Of a DNA stretch of 64,000 nucleotides, positions 25,719 through 35,438 are shown one piece after another. Position numbers and translations under genes: made by a program. The notes beneath the pieces are model-generated. The model worked only from the letters and a program-made list of their open reading frames with translations, searched no databases and had not been told where the DNA came from. Positions within the stretch are counted from its first letter, which is position 1; each line of letters starts with the position of its first letter. Location: NCBI RefSeq assembly GCF_000196015.1, contig NC_007973.1, positions 3,286,001-3,350,000 on the forward strand, given 5' to 3'. This DNA is from Cupriavidus metallidurans CH34 (lineage in GTDB: Bacteria; Pseudomonadota; Gammaproteobacteria; Burkholderiales; Burkholderiaceae).

Positions 25719-26704
25719 CAGCGGCCTTGCAGGCGGACATCGAGCCCGCTGCGGGTGAACTTGAAAGTGGAAACGACTTCGAGGATATCCTGCTTCGCCT
25801 GCATCTCCGCCGTGAACGCCCCGAACGGCGCGGCCGCACGCACAATGGCCACGGCCTGGCGGTCGAGCGCCGGGTCGCCGGAGCTCTTGGCCACGTCGAT
25901 GGCCTCGACGTTGTAGCCGTCGCGGTTGTAGCCAAGCTTGCCCTGGCGATTCACGTTGATCACGAGGATCAGTTGCCCATAGATCGGCTTACCATTGCGC
26001 TGCGGGAAATCGCTCGTGCCCCGCGTCTCGATCTTGCGGCGCAGGCGGTCGTAATACTGTGCGTAGTCAACGCCCTGTGCGCTGGTCGCGGTCAGCTGCA
26101 TCCGCTTCGGGCGCTTGGCGTAGTGCTCGAGATTACGGCCGATCTCGGCTTCGAGCCGGGCCATTTCATCGTTTGACGTGCGGTCGTCCTGGCCGCGCGT
26201 GGGCTGGTCGGAGCGCTGCTCGCCTGGCTTGACCGGCTGGCTGCGCACAGCGGGCGCCGCCTCGCGCGATTGCGTCATCAGCCGGCGCTGCTCTTCCTCG
26301 AGTTGCTCGACGCGCCGCTGCGTCATCTTGATGAGGTCGCCCTCCTTCGATTCGGTCTGCGCGGGCAGCGGCGTGGTAGCGCGCTGGGCGTCATGCTCGC
26401 CGCCACCGTCGAGATTGGCCTGCGCCAGCACGGTCGGATTGCGCGGCTTCACAGCCGATTTCGAATTGACCAGCACGACGTCGAGCTGCGGGTCGGAACG
26501 CTTGATCTCGAACACCTCGGGCGCTGCAACCCGCACCATCAGCAACAGCGCGTGCACGGCCACGGAGATGGCCAGGGCCTTGGTCAGCGTGCTGCTGGAT
26601 TGCCACCATTCGCGCGGATGGCGCGGGAGACGGGGAGCAGGAAGGACGGCGTTCACGATTGGGATGGGCGGACGGCGGCAGGAATCGATCGAAACGCCGG
26701 CCAC
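25718..26704 (-). CDS. TonB-like energy transducer
   Basis: A periplasm-spanning protein linking the inner-membrane proton motive force to outer-membrane receptors. It has one N-terminal membrane anchor (TKALAISVAVHALLLMVRV), a Gln/Glu/Arg-rich middle with a coiled-coil-like stretch (RRVEQLEEEQRRLM), and a C-terminal TonB domain (PIYGQLILVINVNRQGKLG, then ALDRQAVAIVRAAAPFG). The start is uncertain: GTG 26704 gives 328 residues, GTG 26656 gives 312; neither has a strong ribosome site. No exbB or exbD genes are near. Its stop overlaps aroE. Confidence 0.85.
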   Translation of the reverse strand: MAGVSIDSCRRPPIPIVNAVLPAPRLPRHPREWWQSSSTLTKALAISVAVHALLLMVRVAAPEVFEIKRSDPQLDVVLVNSKSAVKPRNPTVLAQANLDGGGEHDAQRATTPLPAQTESKEGDLIKMTQRRVEQLEEEQRRLMTQSREAAPAVRSQPVKPGEQRSDQPTRGQDDRTSNDEMARLEAEIGRNLEHYAKRPKRMQLTATSAQGVDYAQYYDRLRRKIETRGTSDFPQRNGKPIYGQLILVINVNRQGKLGYNRDGYNVEAIDVAKSSGDPALDRQAVAIVRAAAPFGAFTAEMQAKQDILEVVSTFKFTRSGLDVRLQGR

Positions 26705-26780
26705 CCCACTGTCGGGGGGCGGCCGGAACAGGTTTCGATTGTAAGGGAGTCGACCTGTTTACCGAAGACTCAACGAAGAC

Positions 26781-28919
26781 TCAGGCAGCCGGATTGGCGC
26801 CAGTGTCGCGTGGCGCAGACGCCTCGTCGTCCTGATCGCCCTCGGAAGCCTCGGAATCGGCGTCCTCCGGCGCAGCATCGGCCCCTTCCGCCGCGCCTTC
26901 CACGGCGTCTTCAGCCGCTGCCTCGGCGGCGGCATCGGCGGCCGCTTCCGCGGAAGCCTCGTCCAGTTCCTCGTCGGCGTCGAGATCCTCATCGGGCATC
27001 GCGCCCTCGCCAGCAAAGACTTCCAGCACCCTGCACGACACCTCGAGCGAGATCTCGTCCGTCGTGGCGATCTCCAGCAGCACCTGCGTGCCACGCACCG
27101 CCTGCATCAACTCCGGCACACGGGTGACCAGCGGGATGTCGGTAAAGCGCACCGCGCCATCCTTGAGCACCGTGGCCATCATCCGGTCACGATTCTCCTG
27201 CTTGAGCCAGCGCAGGCACCAGTAACGCTCCATGGTCGACTGGTGGTCGGCGTAGGCCGCATAGGTCCCTTCGAAGTCGGCCACGGCCGCCAGCAGGTCG
27301 GCGTCCTTGGGCTTGAACGGCGCAACGAGCTTGGCGGTCACGCCATGCTGGGCCACGGCCATGATCTGCCATTGATTGACCAGGTCGACGTAGCGGCGCA
27401 GCGGCGACGTACTCCACGCATACTGCGCGACGCCCAGGCCCTCGTGCGGCGCGGGGTACGTCTGCATCCGCGTGCGGTGCATCCCCCACGCCTTCTGCGT
27501 GCGGTAGATACCCGGCACGCCGTGGTCCGCCAGCAACTTGCCCCACGTGCTGTTGGCCAGAATCATCAACTCGGCCACGATCTGGTCCAGCGGCGAGCCA
27601 CGGCGGCGCTGCTCGATACGCACGCGCTCGCCGCCACCCTCGATCTGATCGATGTAGAAATTGAAATCGGCGCGGTTGTGCGCCTCCGGGCGCAGGCCGC
27701 TGGCAAGACGCGCGCGCTGACGCTCGTCGTGCAGGTGGTTGGCCAGCCGGTACAGCTCGGTCAGTTCATCGCGGAACGGATAGTCGCCCGTGCCCGCGGC
27801 CAGCGCGGCTTCCGTCACGATGTCGTCGAGCAGGTTGTGCCGCAGGTTCGCGGCAATCGGCACCTGCTCGGCGCGCGTCTCGCTGCCGACGATTGTCAGG
27901 CCATCCACGCCGTTCGGGTCGATCGTCACGTAAAGCGACAGCGCCGGGCAGGTGCGGCCTTCCTGCAGCGTGTAGCGGTCCACTACGCTGTCGGGCAGCA
28001 TCGTGATCTTGTCGCCGGGGAAGTAGACCGTGGACAGTCGATGGCGCGCGATGGCGTCGAGCGGCTCGCTGCGGCGGATGCCGAGCCCCGGCGCAGCGAT
28101 ATGGATCCCCACGCGCAGCTTGCCGTCGCCCAGACGCGTCACGGACAGCGCATCGTCGATCTCGGTCGTCGTAACGTCGTCGATCGAGAACGCCTGCACA
28201 TCGGCCACGGGCAGGTCGGCGGGCGGCTCCGGCACATCGACGTCCGGGAAACCGGTGCCCTTCGGGAAACAATCGGCCAGGAACTTGGCCTCGTGCAGCG
28301 CGCGCGGGCTTTCCACGCCGCCAACAGCCACCATCAGCCGCATCGGCGTCATGCCGAGCGCGGTGCAGGCGGCATCCATGGCCTTGTATTCGAGACTGTT
28401 CTTGTCAGGCTTGAACAGCAGTTGCAGCGCCTTGCCGCGGAACGCTTCGGGCAGAGTCAGCGCCTTGAGTTGCTCCTCGTACTCGCCCTGCACCAGCGCC
28501 TGCTGCTTCTTGCGCTCCACCGCGGCCAGCGCGGCCTTGAGCTGGTCTTCCGGCGCGCGCATGTAGCGGCCCCGTCCCTTGCGGCGGAAATAGATCGGAT
28601 TGCCATGCAGCGCCATCGCCAGCGCGGCCTGCTGCACCGGGCCCGCGTCGGCGCCATAGTATTCGGCGGCCAGTTCGGCAAAGCCGAATTCCTCGGCCGG
28701 CGCGCATTCCCAGAGGAAGTCGAGATCGATCTCGGCGGTCATTTCGCCGGTCTGCCGCACCATCTCCATTGCCGACGGTTGGGCGAACTGCAGCAGCACA
28801 TCCTTGGCCTTGACCTTGGTGCGCTTGCCCGCAGGCAACTCGACCTGGTAGGCCTCGCCCTGCTGGGCGAGCACGGTGCCGGCGCGGATTTCGCCGCCTT
28901 CTTCGAACAGCAACTGCAT
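26781..28919 (-). CDS. rnb: RNB-domain exoribonuclease (RNase II family)
   Basis: A 712-residue 3'-to-5' exoribonuclease. The RNB catalytic domain spans about residues 230-540 and shows the acidic site in DVTTTEIDDALSV, followed by VGIHIAAP; HRLSTVYFPGDKITMLP and, later, YAWSTSPLRRYVDLVNQ are typical. A weakly similar S1-like region follows, and the protein ends in an Ala/Glu/Asp-rich tail of about 70 residues that looks disordered. The ATG at 28919 gives a small beta-rich N-terminal domain as in related proteobacterial proteins. The gene could also be named rnr-like; RNase II is the better match. Confidence 0.88.
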   Translation of the reverse strand: MQLLFEEGGEIRAGTVLAQQGEAYQVELPAGKRTKVKAKDVLLQFAQPSAMEMVRQTGEMTAEIDLDFLWECAPAEEFGFAELAAEYYGADAGPVQQAALAMALHGNPIYFRRKGRGRYMRAPEDQLKAALAAVERKKQQALVQGEYEEQLKALTLPEAFRGKALQLLFKPDKNSLEYKAMDAACTALGMTPMRLMVAVGGVESPRALHEAKFLADCFPKGTGFPDVDVPEPPADLPVADVQAFSIDDVTTTEIDDALSVTRLGDGKLRVGIHIAAPGLGIRRSEPLDAIARHRLSTVYFPGDKITMLPDSVVDRYTLQEGRTCPALSLYVTIDPNGVDGLTIVGSETRAEQVPIAANLRHNLLDDIVTEAALAAGTGDYPFRDELTELYRLANHLHDERQRARLASGLRPEAHNRADFNFYIDQIEGGGERVRIEQRRRGSPLDQIVAELMILANSTWGKLLADHGVPGIYRTQKAWGMHRTRMQTYPAPHEGLGVAQYAWSTSPLRRYVDLVNQWQIMAVAQHGVTAKLVAPFKPKDADLLAAVADFEGTYAAYADHQSTMERYWCLRWLKQENRDRMMATVLKDGAVRFTDIPLVTRVPELMQAVRGTQVLLEIATTDEISLEVSCRVLEVFAGEGAMPDEDLDADEELDEASAEAAADAAAEAAAEDAVEGAAEGADAAPEDADSEASEGDQDDEASAPRDTGANPAA

Positions 28920-29064
28920 TGGATTGGACTTTCAGAAGTGCCGGGCAAGGCATGAGGAATGCCCGGACGGATACTCGACCGGGGATGATACCGCACCCCG
29001 CCACCGCGGCCGCCGTGGCCGCATCTGACGGGGTGCTTCAGGTCAATGCGATTTCGGAGCCAGA

Positions 29065-29805
29065 TTACAGCGACATGCCGCCGCTGGCTTCGATCGTCGT
29101 GCCGTTGACGTAGCTGGCGTCGTCGCTGGCCAGGAACGTGTAGATCGCGGCGATCTCCGACGGCTCGGCCAGGCGGCGCATCCAGCAATGTTCCTTCATG
29201 CCGTCGAGCACCTTCTCCGGCACGGTCTGCAGGATCTCGGTATTGACAAAGCCCGGGCATACCGCGTTCACGCGCACGCCCTTCGGACCCAGTTCGCGCG
29301 CCCAGGTCTTGGTGAAGCCGATCACGCCGAACTTGGAAGCCGCGTAATTGGTCTGGCCGAAGTTGCCATACAGGCCAACCACGCTCGATGCGTTCAGGAT
29401 CACGCCGCTGCCCTGCTCGGACATGATGCTGGCCACGGCCTGTGAGCAGTTGAACACGCCCTTCAGGTTGACGTCGATGACCGCATCGAACTGTGCCTCG
29501 GTCATCTTGGCGAGGCGCGCGTCCTTGGTGATGCCGGCGTTGTTGACGAGAACATCGATGCGACCGTGGCGGGCCAGCGTGGCTGCCACCATGGCATCGA
29601 CCTCGTCGCGGCGCGTGACGTCGACCTTGTGCGCCTCGACCTGCGCGCCCTTGGCGGCCAGCCGCTCGGCGGCCTCGCGCACGCGGGCCTCCTGCACATC
29701 GCACATGATGAGCTTCGCGCCTTCGGCGGCGAAACGTTCGGCGGTGGCAAAACCGATGCCGGCGGCGGCGCCGGTGATGATCGCTACGCGTCCCTGCAAT
29801 TTCAT
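29065..29805 (-). CDS. short-chain dehydrogenase, 3-oxoacyl-ACP reductase (FabG-like)
   Basis: A 246-residue classical SDR. The cofactor loop is [20 protein letters not shown] is present in VLVNNAGI, and the catalytic Tyr and Lys are in [13 protein letters not shown], with the Ser in LNASSVVG. The composition fits 3-oxoacyl-ACP or acetoacetyl-CoA reductases; which substrate is used cannot be read. The start overlaps the ubiC stop by ATGA, so translation is coupled to ubiC although the biochemical link is not obvious. Confidence 0.85.
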   Translation of the reverse strand: MKLQGRVAIITGAAAGIGFATAERFAAEGAKLIMCDVQEARVREAAERLAAKGAQVEAHKVDVTRRDEVDAMVAATLARHGRIDVLVNNAGITKDARLAKMTEAQFDAVIDVNLKGVFNCSQAVASIMSEQGSGVILNASSVVGLYGNFGQTNYAASKFGVIGFTKTWARELGPKGVRVNAVCPGFVNTEILQTVPEKVLDGMKEHCWMRRLAEPSEIAAIYTFLASDDASYVNGTTIEASGGMSL

Positions 29806-30464
29806 GATTCGGGTCTCTCTTCCTGCTTGGATGGTGTGTGATGTGTGTCGATACGGCGGGGCAGTCTGGTGCCGCCCGCGCCGGTGTTCTCAGGCGCTGC
29901 CCGTGTCAGCAGGTCCGGCAAGAAGACCTCCGTCACGAGCATGGCGCCGCCGCCACGCCGGAACACCGACCGCCGCGCGGGCAACATCGGCTCCGACGAC
30001 AGCGCCGGCAATACCCGCTGCAGCGCCTGACGCAGCGGGTGGCACGGGGTCAGCCGTGCAAACTGGAATGGGTCGCGCCGCACGCGCGGATCGACGAACA
30101 GCGCGCCGCCGAGCGGCCGGTTGCCGAGCCCGCGCAAGAACGGCCAGTCGCGCCGCGCATACCGGGGGTCGACGATCGTGTGAGCGAATACGGCTGGCGT
30201 CTCGTCGCAGATCAGCAGCACTTCGCGCGTGATGGCCGGCAGCGGACGGATCAGGCCGAGCGCCCGCCATTCGTCGGCGAGCGGCAACTGCGGCGCCTGC
30301 GCCAGTCGCCGCACGCGGAAGGCGGCGGACGCCGACATCAGCCGAGCCGTCAGTGAGCCTTCACCAGTGATCCAGCGGCGCTGGTTCAGCGGAATCGACG
30401 CGTCATACGGCAGATGCGCGTGCCATGCCGCACGCAGCTTTTGCATCCCTGTTACGCCACTCAT
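29802..30464 (-). CDS. ubiC: chorismate--pyruvate lyase
   Basis: A 220-residue enzyme that cleaves chorismate to 4-hydroxybenzoate and pyruvate, the first committed step of ubiquinone synthesis. Family features are [33 protein letters not shown], and [12 protein letters not shown] with the substrate-lid Gly residues; [19 protein letters not shown] closes the domain. The tail after this is short and polar. The start ATG 30464 overlaps the yqiA-like stop (ATGA), and the gene itself overlaps the SDR start. Confidence 0.9.
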   Translation of the reverse strand: MSGVTGMQKLRAAWHAHLPYDASIPLNQRRWITGEGSLTARLMSASAAFRVRRLAQAPQLPLADEWRALGLIRPLPAITREVLLICDETPAVFAHTIVDPRYARRDWPFLRGLGNRPLGGALFVDPRVRRDPFQFARLTPCHPLRQALQRVLPALSSEPMLPARRSVFRRGGGAMLVTEVFLPDLLTRAAPENTGAGGTRLPRRIDTHHTPSKQEERPES

Positions 30465-31060
30465 GCCACGGTCTTTCCGTTGGGGGTATAGCCACAGAAA
30501 GCCAGTACGTCGTCGACGTATTCCTCGAACTCGCTGATGCCGTGATCGCTGCCCTCGATGACCCGGATGCGCGCGCCCGGACAGGCCGCGATCATCTCGC
30601 GATAGTCGAGCACTTCGTCGCCGGTGGCGGCCAACAGGTAGTAGCGCTCGGGTCTGGTGATCGCGTCCACCCGCAGGTCCAGCAGTTCCTGCAGGTGCTT
30701 GCGTTCGACCACCACCGAGCCGCCGCCGTGATAAAGCGGCTGCTCGCCCAGATAGCGCTCCAGATCGGTCCACGGGTGAACCGCCGGATTCAGCAGCACG
30801 GCGCGGCAGCCGTGTTTTTCCGCCAGCCAGCGCGCGTAGAACCCGCCCAGCGACGAACCGATGATGGCGATGTCGGTTTCGCCGCCGGCACGCGCGCCAC
30901 GGATCGCGGCTTCAGCCTGGGCAATCGCCAGCGAGGGCGAGACATTGAGCATCGGACAGGCGAAATACTTCTCCACGCCCCAGGCGCGCATCCGGTCCTG
31001 CACGACCCGCGACTTGAACGACTGCGGCGAGGAACGGAAACCGTGCAGGTACAGCAGCAT
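30461..31060 (-). CDS. YqiA/YcfP-family alpha/beta-hydrolase
   Basis: A 199-residue small alpha/beta-hydrolase of the YqiA group, likely an esterase. The oxyanion strand is [15 protein letters not shown], the nucleophile elbow is [15 protein letters not shown] (Ser of GSSLGG), a catalytic acid lies in [12 protein letters not shown], and the His is in [10 protein letters not shown]. The natural substrate is unknown. It begins 12 bases after the mpl stop and ends in an ATGA overlap with ubiC, so mpl-yqiA-ubiC-SDR look like one transcript. Confidence 0.88.
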   Translation of the reverse strand: MLLYLHGFRSSPQSFKSRVVQDRMRAWGVEKYFACPMLNVSPSLAIAQAEAAIRGARAGGETDIAIIGSSLGGFYARWLAEKHGCRAVLLNPAVHPWTDLERYLGEQPLYHGGGSVVVERKHLQELLDLRVDAITRPERYYLLAATGDEVLDYREMIAACPGARIRVIEGSDHGISEFEEYVDDVLAFCGYTPNGKTVA

Positions 31061-31072
31061 GTGGATTCCCGG

Positions 31073-32452
31073 TCAGGACTTCGCGCCGAGCGCGTCGAGC
31101 AGTTTCTGATGTACCCCGCCGAAGCCGCCGTTGCTCATCACGAGCACCTGGTCGCCGGGCTGGGCGGCAGCGCGCACGGCTTCCACCAGCGTGCCGAGGT
31201 CCTGGAACGCCGCGGCCTTCTCGCCGAGGGGGGCCAGCGCTTCGGCCAGGTTCCACCCCAGCGCGTCCTTGCCAGAGGGCGCGCCATATCCGAACACAAG
31301 GTCAGCCTCGCGCAGGCTGGCCGGCAATTGGGCAGCCATCACGCCAAGCTTCATGGTGTTCGAACGCGGCTCCAATACGGCGAGGATGCGTGCGTCGCCC
31401 ACCCGGCGGCGCAGCCCGTCGACCGTGGTCTGGATGGCCGTGGGATGGTGCGCGAAGTCGTCGTAGACCGTCACACCACCCGCCACGCCGCGTACTTCCA
31501 TCCGGCGCTTGACGTTGGAGAAACGGCCAAGCGACTCGATCGCCTGCGCCGGCGGCACGCCCACGTGGCGCGCGGCGGCAATCGCGGCAATGGCGTTCAG
31601 GCGGTTGTGGGTACCCTGAAGGTCCCAGACCAGCGTGCCCTGCAGCGCCTCGCGGAACCAGATGTCGAAGGCATCCTTGCCCTCTGGCGCGGCGGTCTTC
31701 GGATCGGTCTCGCTCCAGTCGCCCACGCCGAACTGCTCCACCTCGCTCCAGCAGCCGCGCTCCAGCACGCGTGCCAGTGCGGGCTCCTGGCCGTTGACGA
31801 CCAGCCGCCCCTCGCCCGGCACGGTACGCACCAGATGATGGAATTGGGTCTCGATCGCGGTCAGATCCGGGAAGATGTCGGCGTGATCGTACTCAAGGTT
31901 GTTGAGAATCGCCGTACGCGGACGGTAGTGGACGAACTTGCTGCGCTTGTCGAAGAACGCGGTGTCGTACTCGTCGGCCTCGATAACGAAGAAGTCCGAT
32001 TCCGTCAGGCGCGCCGAAATGCCGAAGTTCTGCGGCACCCCGCCCACCAGAAAGCCGGGGTTGTAGCCGGCGTCTTCCAGAATCCACGCCAGCATCGACG
32101 TGGTCGTGGTCTTGCCATGCGTGCCAGCCACGGCCAGCGTCCACTTGCCATTGAGCACGTGCTCGCCGAGCCATTGCGGCCCCGAAACGTACGGCAGGTT
32201 GCGGTTCAGGATCGCTTCCATCAGCGGATTGCCGCGCGAGACCACATTGCCGATCACGAACAGGTCCGGCTTCAGCGAAAGCTGGTCGGGGTCGAACCCC
32301 TCGATCAGGTCGATGCCCTGGGCTTCGAGCTGGGTGCTCATGGGCGGATAGACATTGGCGTCGCAGCCAGTCACGCGGTGCCCCGCCTGGCGGGCCAGGA
32401 CAGCCAGGCCGCCCATGAACGTACCGCAGATGCCAAGGATATGAATATGCAT
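31073..32452 (-). CDS. mpl: UDP-N-acetylmuramate:L-alanyl-gamma-D-glutamyl-meso-diaminopimelate ligase
   Basis: A 459-residue Mur-ligase paralogue that reattaches recycled tripeptide to UDP-MurNAc, functionally linked to ampD elsewhere in this window. The N-terminal domain begins MHIHILGICGTFMGGLAVLA, the ATP loop is VAGTHGKTTTTSMLAW, and YDDFAHHPTAIQTT plus LEPRSNTMKLG mark the central and C-terminal Mur domains. The diagnostic TFMGG and length separate it from murC. ATG 32452 is the start; longer frames read into the upstream intergenic part. Confidence 0.95.
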   Translation of the reverse strand: MHIHILGICGTFMGGLAVLARQAGHRVTGCDANVYPPMSTQLEAQGIDLIEGFDPDQLSLKPDLFVIGNVVSRGNPLMEAILNRNLPYVSGPQWLGEHVLNGKWTLAVAGTHGKTTTTSMLAWILEDAGYNPGFLVGGVPQNFGISARLTESDFFVIEADEYDTAFFDKRSKFVHYRPRTAILNNLEYDHADIFPDLTAIETQFHHLVRTVPGEGRLVVNGQEPALARVLERGCWSEVEQFGVGDWSETDPKTAAPEGKDAFDIWFREALQGTLVWDLQGTHNRLNAIAAIAAARHVGVPPAQAIESLGRFSNVKRRMEVRGVAGGVTVYDDFAHHPTAIQTTVDGLRRRVGDARILAVLEPRSNTMKLGVMAAQLPASLREADLVFGYGAPSGKDALGWNLAEALAPLGEKAAAFQDLGTLVEAVRAAAQPGDQVLVMSNGGFGGVHQKLLDALGAKS

Positions 32453-32576
32453 GGAAGCTCGGGAAAATGCGTGGGGCCGCGCCGGGCGCGATGCGTGGCG
32501 CGGCAACTGAACAAGGTCCCGATTGTACCGCGTGGGTCGAAGGCCCCGACTGCGTCCGCGCGGGTATCATCGCAGC

Positions 32577-33260
32577 ATGTCCCGACGTATGCCTTCCGAC
32601 CCCATCCGTCTGCGCGAGGAAATCGCCCAGGCCGCAGCCCGCATGATCGCCGAAGATGGCGCCGACTACGCCACGGCCAAACGCAAGGCCGCCCGCCAGA
32701 TCCTGGGCGACGTGCGCGTGGCCGGCGAATGGCTGCCTGACAACGAGATGATCGAAGATGAGGTGCGCGCCTACCAGGCGCTGTTCCACGGCGACCACCA
32801 GCCGCGCATCCTGGCGCTGATGCGCCAGCTGGCGCTGCTGGCGATGGACGACCTGGCCGCATTTCGCCCCTATCTGGTGGGCGCGGTACTAAACGGCACG
32901 GCCACCGAGCACTCGGACGTCTATATACAGTGCTTCTGCGACAGCCCCAAGGATGTGGCGCTGCACCTGCTCAATGCCGGCGTGGATTTCGACACCAGCG
33001 AAAGCCGGCACTTTGCCGGCCGTGGGGATGTCGAAACGCTCAGCTTTCTGTGGCGCGGCCAGTGGCCGGCCACTCGCGAGGCCCGCACGCTCGCAGGAGA
33101 AGTTCGCGCCACATTGGGTGCCCCAGTCGGAATTCACCTTGCGCTGTATGATGCCGACGATGCACGCGGCGCGGTCAAGGCCGACGCTTCCGGGCGCGTG
33201 GCCCGCGCCGATGCCGACGCCGTACGCACGCTCATTGCCTCGACCGACGCCGGGGAATGA
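32577..33260 (+). CDS. conserved hypothetical protein
   Basis: A 227-residue soluble protein I do not recognise by name. The N-terminal third is helical and charged (REEIAQAAARMIAEDGADY, then KRKAARQIL), the centre has PYLVGAVLNGTATEHSDVYI followed by CFCDSPKDVALHLL, a pattern reminiscent of nucleotidyltransferase-fold proteins but without a clear catalytic triad. The ATG at 32577 lies just outside mpl, from which it diverges. No signal peptide or membrane segment. Confidence 0.8.
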   Translation: MSRRMPSDPIRLREEIAQAAARMIAEDGADYATAKRKAARQILGDVRVAGEWLPDNEMIEDEVRAYQALFHGDHQPRILALMRQLALLAMDDLAAFRPYLVGAVLNGTATEHSDVYIQCFCDSPKDVALHLLNAGVDFDTSESRHFAGRGDVETLSFLWRGQWPATREARTLAGEVRATLGAPVGIHLALYDADDARGAVKADASGRVARADADAVRTLIASTDAGE

Positions 33261-33342
33261 GCATCCGGCCCCGGTGTCAGCCCTGGCCTATCGCCTCAAT
33301 CGCCCGTTATCTAATTAGAACTGTCCTCTTCGCCGCCCGAAC

Positions 33343-33885
33343 ATGACCGCATCTGCTCCCACCCGCCGTTCGCCCTTTGTCTTGTGGATCATCATCGCCA
33401 TCGTCGCAGCGGCCGCCGGCGCGCTGGTGGCCCACTTCGCGCTGGCGCCGAAGGCCGTTTCGGATCAGGCAGTGGAAACGCTGTTCCATACCAAGATGCC
33501 GGACCCGGCTGGTGCGGAGGTCGATCTGTCGAAGTTCCGTGGCAAGACTCTGGTGGTCAATTTCTGGGCACCCTGGTGTGGCCCCTGCGTCGAGGAAATG
33601 CCCGAGCTGACCGCGCTGCACGGCGAATATGCCCCCCGCAACGTGGAATTCGTCGGCATCGGTATCGATTCGGCCAGCAATATCCAGGATTTCCTGAAGA
33701 AGGTGCCGGTGGCGTACCCGCTCACGGTGGCTGGCTTTGCCGGCACGGAACTGTCCCGGACCTTTGGCAACACCCAGGGCGGGTTGCCGTTCACGGTCGT
33801 CATCACGCCTGACGGCACTGTGAAGTACCGCAAGATGGGCCGCGTGCATGCCGACGAGCTCCGCGCGGTACTGCCTGGGGCTTGA
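33343..33885 (+). CDS. membrane-anchored TlpA-like thiol-disulfide oxidoreductase
   Basis: A 180-residue protein with one N-terminal membrane anchor (about 12-30) and a periplasmic thioredoxin fold. The active site is WCGPC at 78-82 in VVNFWAPWCGPC; the cis-Pro loop is GGLPFTVVI. TlpA/ResA-type proteins reduce disulfides in periplasmic targets such as apocytochromes; the actual partner cannot be named here. The ATG at 33343 follows directly on an AT-rich stretch, and the previous gene ends 82 bases upstream. Confidence 0.9.
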   Translation: MTASAPTRRSPFVLWIIIAIVAAAAGALVAHFALAPKAVSDQAVETLFHTKMPDPAGAEVDLSKFRGKTLVVNFWAPWCGPCVEEMPELTALHGEYAPRNVEFVGIGIDSASNIQDFLKKVPVAYPLTVAGFAGTELSRTFGNTQGGLPFTVVITPDGTVKYRKMGRVHADELRAVLPGA

Positions 33886-34114
33886 TCCCGCGCAAGGCCA
33901 AACCAACCGAATTTCATCGATCTGAAGCCGAACGTTCATCAATTGGCCTCGAACGTGCGGACAAACCCTCAGCCGACAGCGGTTTGCGACTCAAAAGGCA
34001 CTCGACGGCTGTGATATGACCCCGGATCGACATTTCGCCTTGTATCCCACGCTAGACAAATCCCTCTAAGCTACGGTAATCTCCGCGCAATTTCGTTGAT
34101 CTGGTCGAGCCGCC

Positions 34115-34603
34115 GTGTCTTCTACTCCTGCCGTCAGCCGCCCCGTCCGTTACCGCAAGGTGCTGGTTCTGCATGGTCCGAACCTCAATTTGCTCGGGAC
34201 GCGCGAGCCGCAGACGTACGGACACACGACGCTGGACGATATCAACGAAGCGCTGGCCAAGCGCGCGGCCGAAGCGGGCATCGAGTTGGATACGTTCCAG
34301 TCGAATCACGAGGGAGCCCTCGTGGACCGCATTCAGGCAGCGCGTGGCGAGGGGGTGGACTTCATCATCATCAATCCGGCGGCCTATACCCATACGAGTG
34401 TGGCCATGCGCGATGCGCTCGCTGGCGTGGCCATTCCCTTCGTCGAGGTGCATCTGTCCAATGTGCATCGCCGCGAGCCGTTCCGTCATCACTCCTATTT
34501 CTCTGATCAGGCGATCGGGGTGATATGCGGCCTGGGCTGGCAGGGTTATCTGCTGGCGCTGGATTACGCGCTTGCACAGGAACAGACCGCATCATCTGGC
34601 TAA
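34115..34603 (+). CDS. aroQ: 3-dehydroquinate dehydratase, type II
   Basis: A 162-residue dodecameric enzyme that dehydrates 3-dehydroquinate in the shikimate pathway. Motifs are [19 protein letters not shown] with the catalytic Arg/Tyr loop, [22 protein letters not shown] and [18 protein letters not shown] with the catalytic His. The GTG at 34115 adds a short polar extension before the first strand. It is followed by accB-accC, as is common in proteobacteria, but 259 bases with a long hairpin separate them. Confidence 0.94.
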   Translation: MSSTPAVSRPVRYRKVLVLHGPNLNLLGTREPQTYGHTTLDDINEALAKRAAEAGIELDTFQSNHEGALVDRIQAARGEGVDFIIINPAAYTHTSVAMRDALAGVAIPFVEVHLSNVHRREPFRHHSYFSDQAIGVICGLGWQGYLLALDYALAQEQTASSG

Positions 34604-34629
34604 CGCCGCAAAGATCAAGCCGCACCCGG

Positions 34630-34734
34630 GAGGCTGTTTCAGAATGAAGCGAAGCGGTTCTGGCCAGGCGCGGGGCCGCAGGCAGTAAGTACAGGTACCC
34701 GCAACGATGCCAGAATCATTCTGAAACCGCCTCA
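34630..34734 (+). other. long imperfect hairpin upstream of accB
   Basis: GAGGCTGTTTCAGAATGA (34630-34647) pairs with TCATTCTGAAACCGCCTC (34717-34734) with one mismatch. Inside it, GGTTCTGGC (about 34656-34664) pairs with GCCAGAATC (34709-34717), leaving a bulge on the left arm. The whole can fold into a stem of about 25 pairs. It lies between aroQ and accB and could be a terminator-like or regulatory leader element, or a small palindromic repeat. Confidence 0.65.
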
Positions 34735-34862
34735 AGCAAGAACGAGATAACAAGGGGCTGCCGCCGTGCCTCTCGCGCATGGCAAGCCAATCAACGATTC
34801 ACCGCCGCCGTCGCCTCCGAGCAGGAGCGTGACCGGACAACCCGATTCTGGAGGATAAGAAG

Positions 34863-35324
34863 ATGGACCTGCGCAAGCTGAAGACGCTGATCGACCTGGT
34901 GGCCGAATCCGGCATTTCGGAACTCGAAGTGACCGAGGGCGAAGGCAAGGTACGTATCGTCAAGCAACCTCCGCAGGTCATGGCCGCTCCGATGGCCATG
35001 CCCCAGTACCAGCAACTGCCCGCCGCCCCGGCCGTGAACGTTGCCGGCGCGCCGGCCGCCGCCGCTGCGGAAGCACCGCAAGTCCCGGCTGGTCACGTGG
35101 TGACCTCGCCGATGGTCGGCACGTTCTACCGCGCGCCGTCGCCGGGCGCCGCGCCGTTCGTCAACGTGGGCGACACCGTCAAGGAAGGCCAGACCGTCTG
35201 CATCATCGAAGCCATGAAGCTGCTCAACGAGATCGAGTGCGACAAGGCCGGCGTGATCAAGGAAATCCTGGTCGAAAACGGTCAGGCCGTCGAATACGGC
35301 CAGCCGCTGTTCGTGATCGGCTGA
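34863..35324 (+). CDS. accB: biotin carboxyl carrier protein of acetyl-CoA carboxylase
   Basis: A 153-residue carrier subunit that holds the biotin swung between carboxylase and transferase. The N-terminal helix region [20 protein letters not shown] is typical, then an Ala/Pro-rich linker (about 40-78), then the biotinyl domain with [16 protein letters not shown] and the biotinylated Lys in [12 protein letters not shown]. The thumb sequence is present. ATG 34863 follows GGAGGATAAGA at good spacing. accC follows 114 bases later. Confidence 0.96.
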   Translation: MDLRKLKTLIDLVAESGISELEVTEGEGKVRIVKQPPQVMAAPMAMPQYQQLPAAPAVNVAGAPAAAAAEAPQVPAGHVVTSPMVGTFYRAPSPGAAPFVNVGDTVKEGQTVCIIEAMKLLNEIECDKAGVIKEILVENGQAVEYGQPLFVIG

Positions 35325-35438
35325 TTCCGGCCCGTCCGGCGCTGACGCGGCCTGGCCCGATGGCCCTGCCGCATGCGTCAGCCCGACGCGCCGAAAGCCG
35401 GTGCGCCGGGCCCGCCCCTGTTCTCGCAGAGAGAGACC

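Noticed and set aside
30425..32740. 771-codon open frame opposite yqiA and mpl
   Set aside because: Antisense shadow of two recognised genes.
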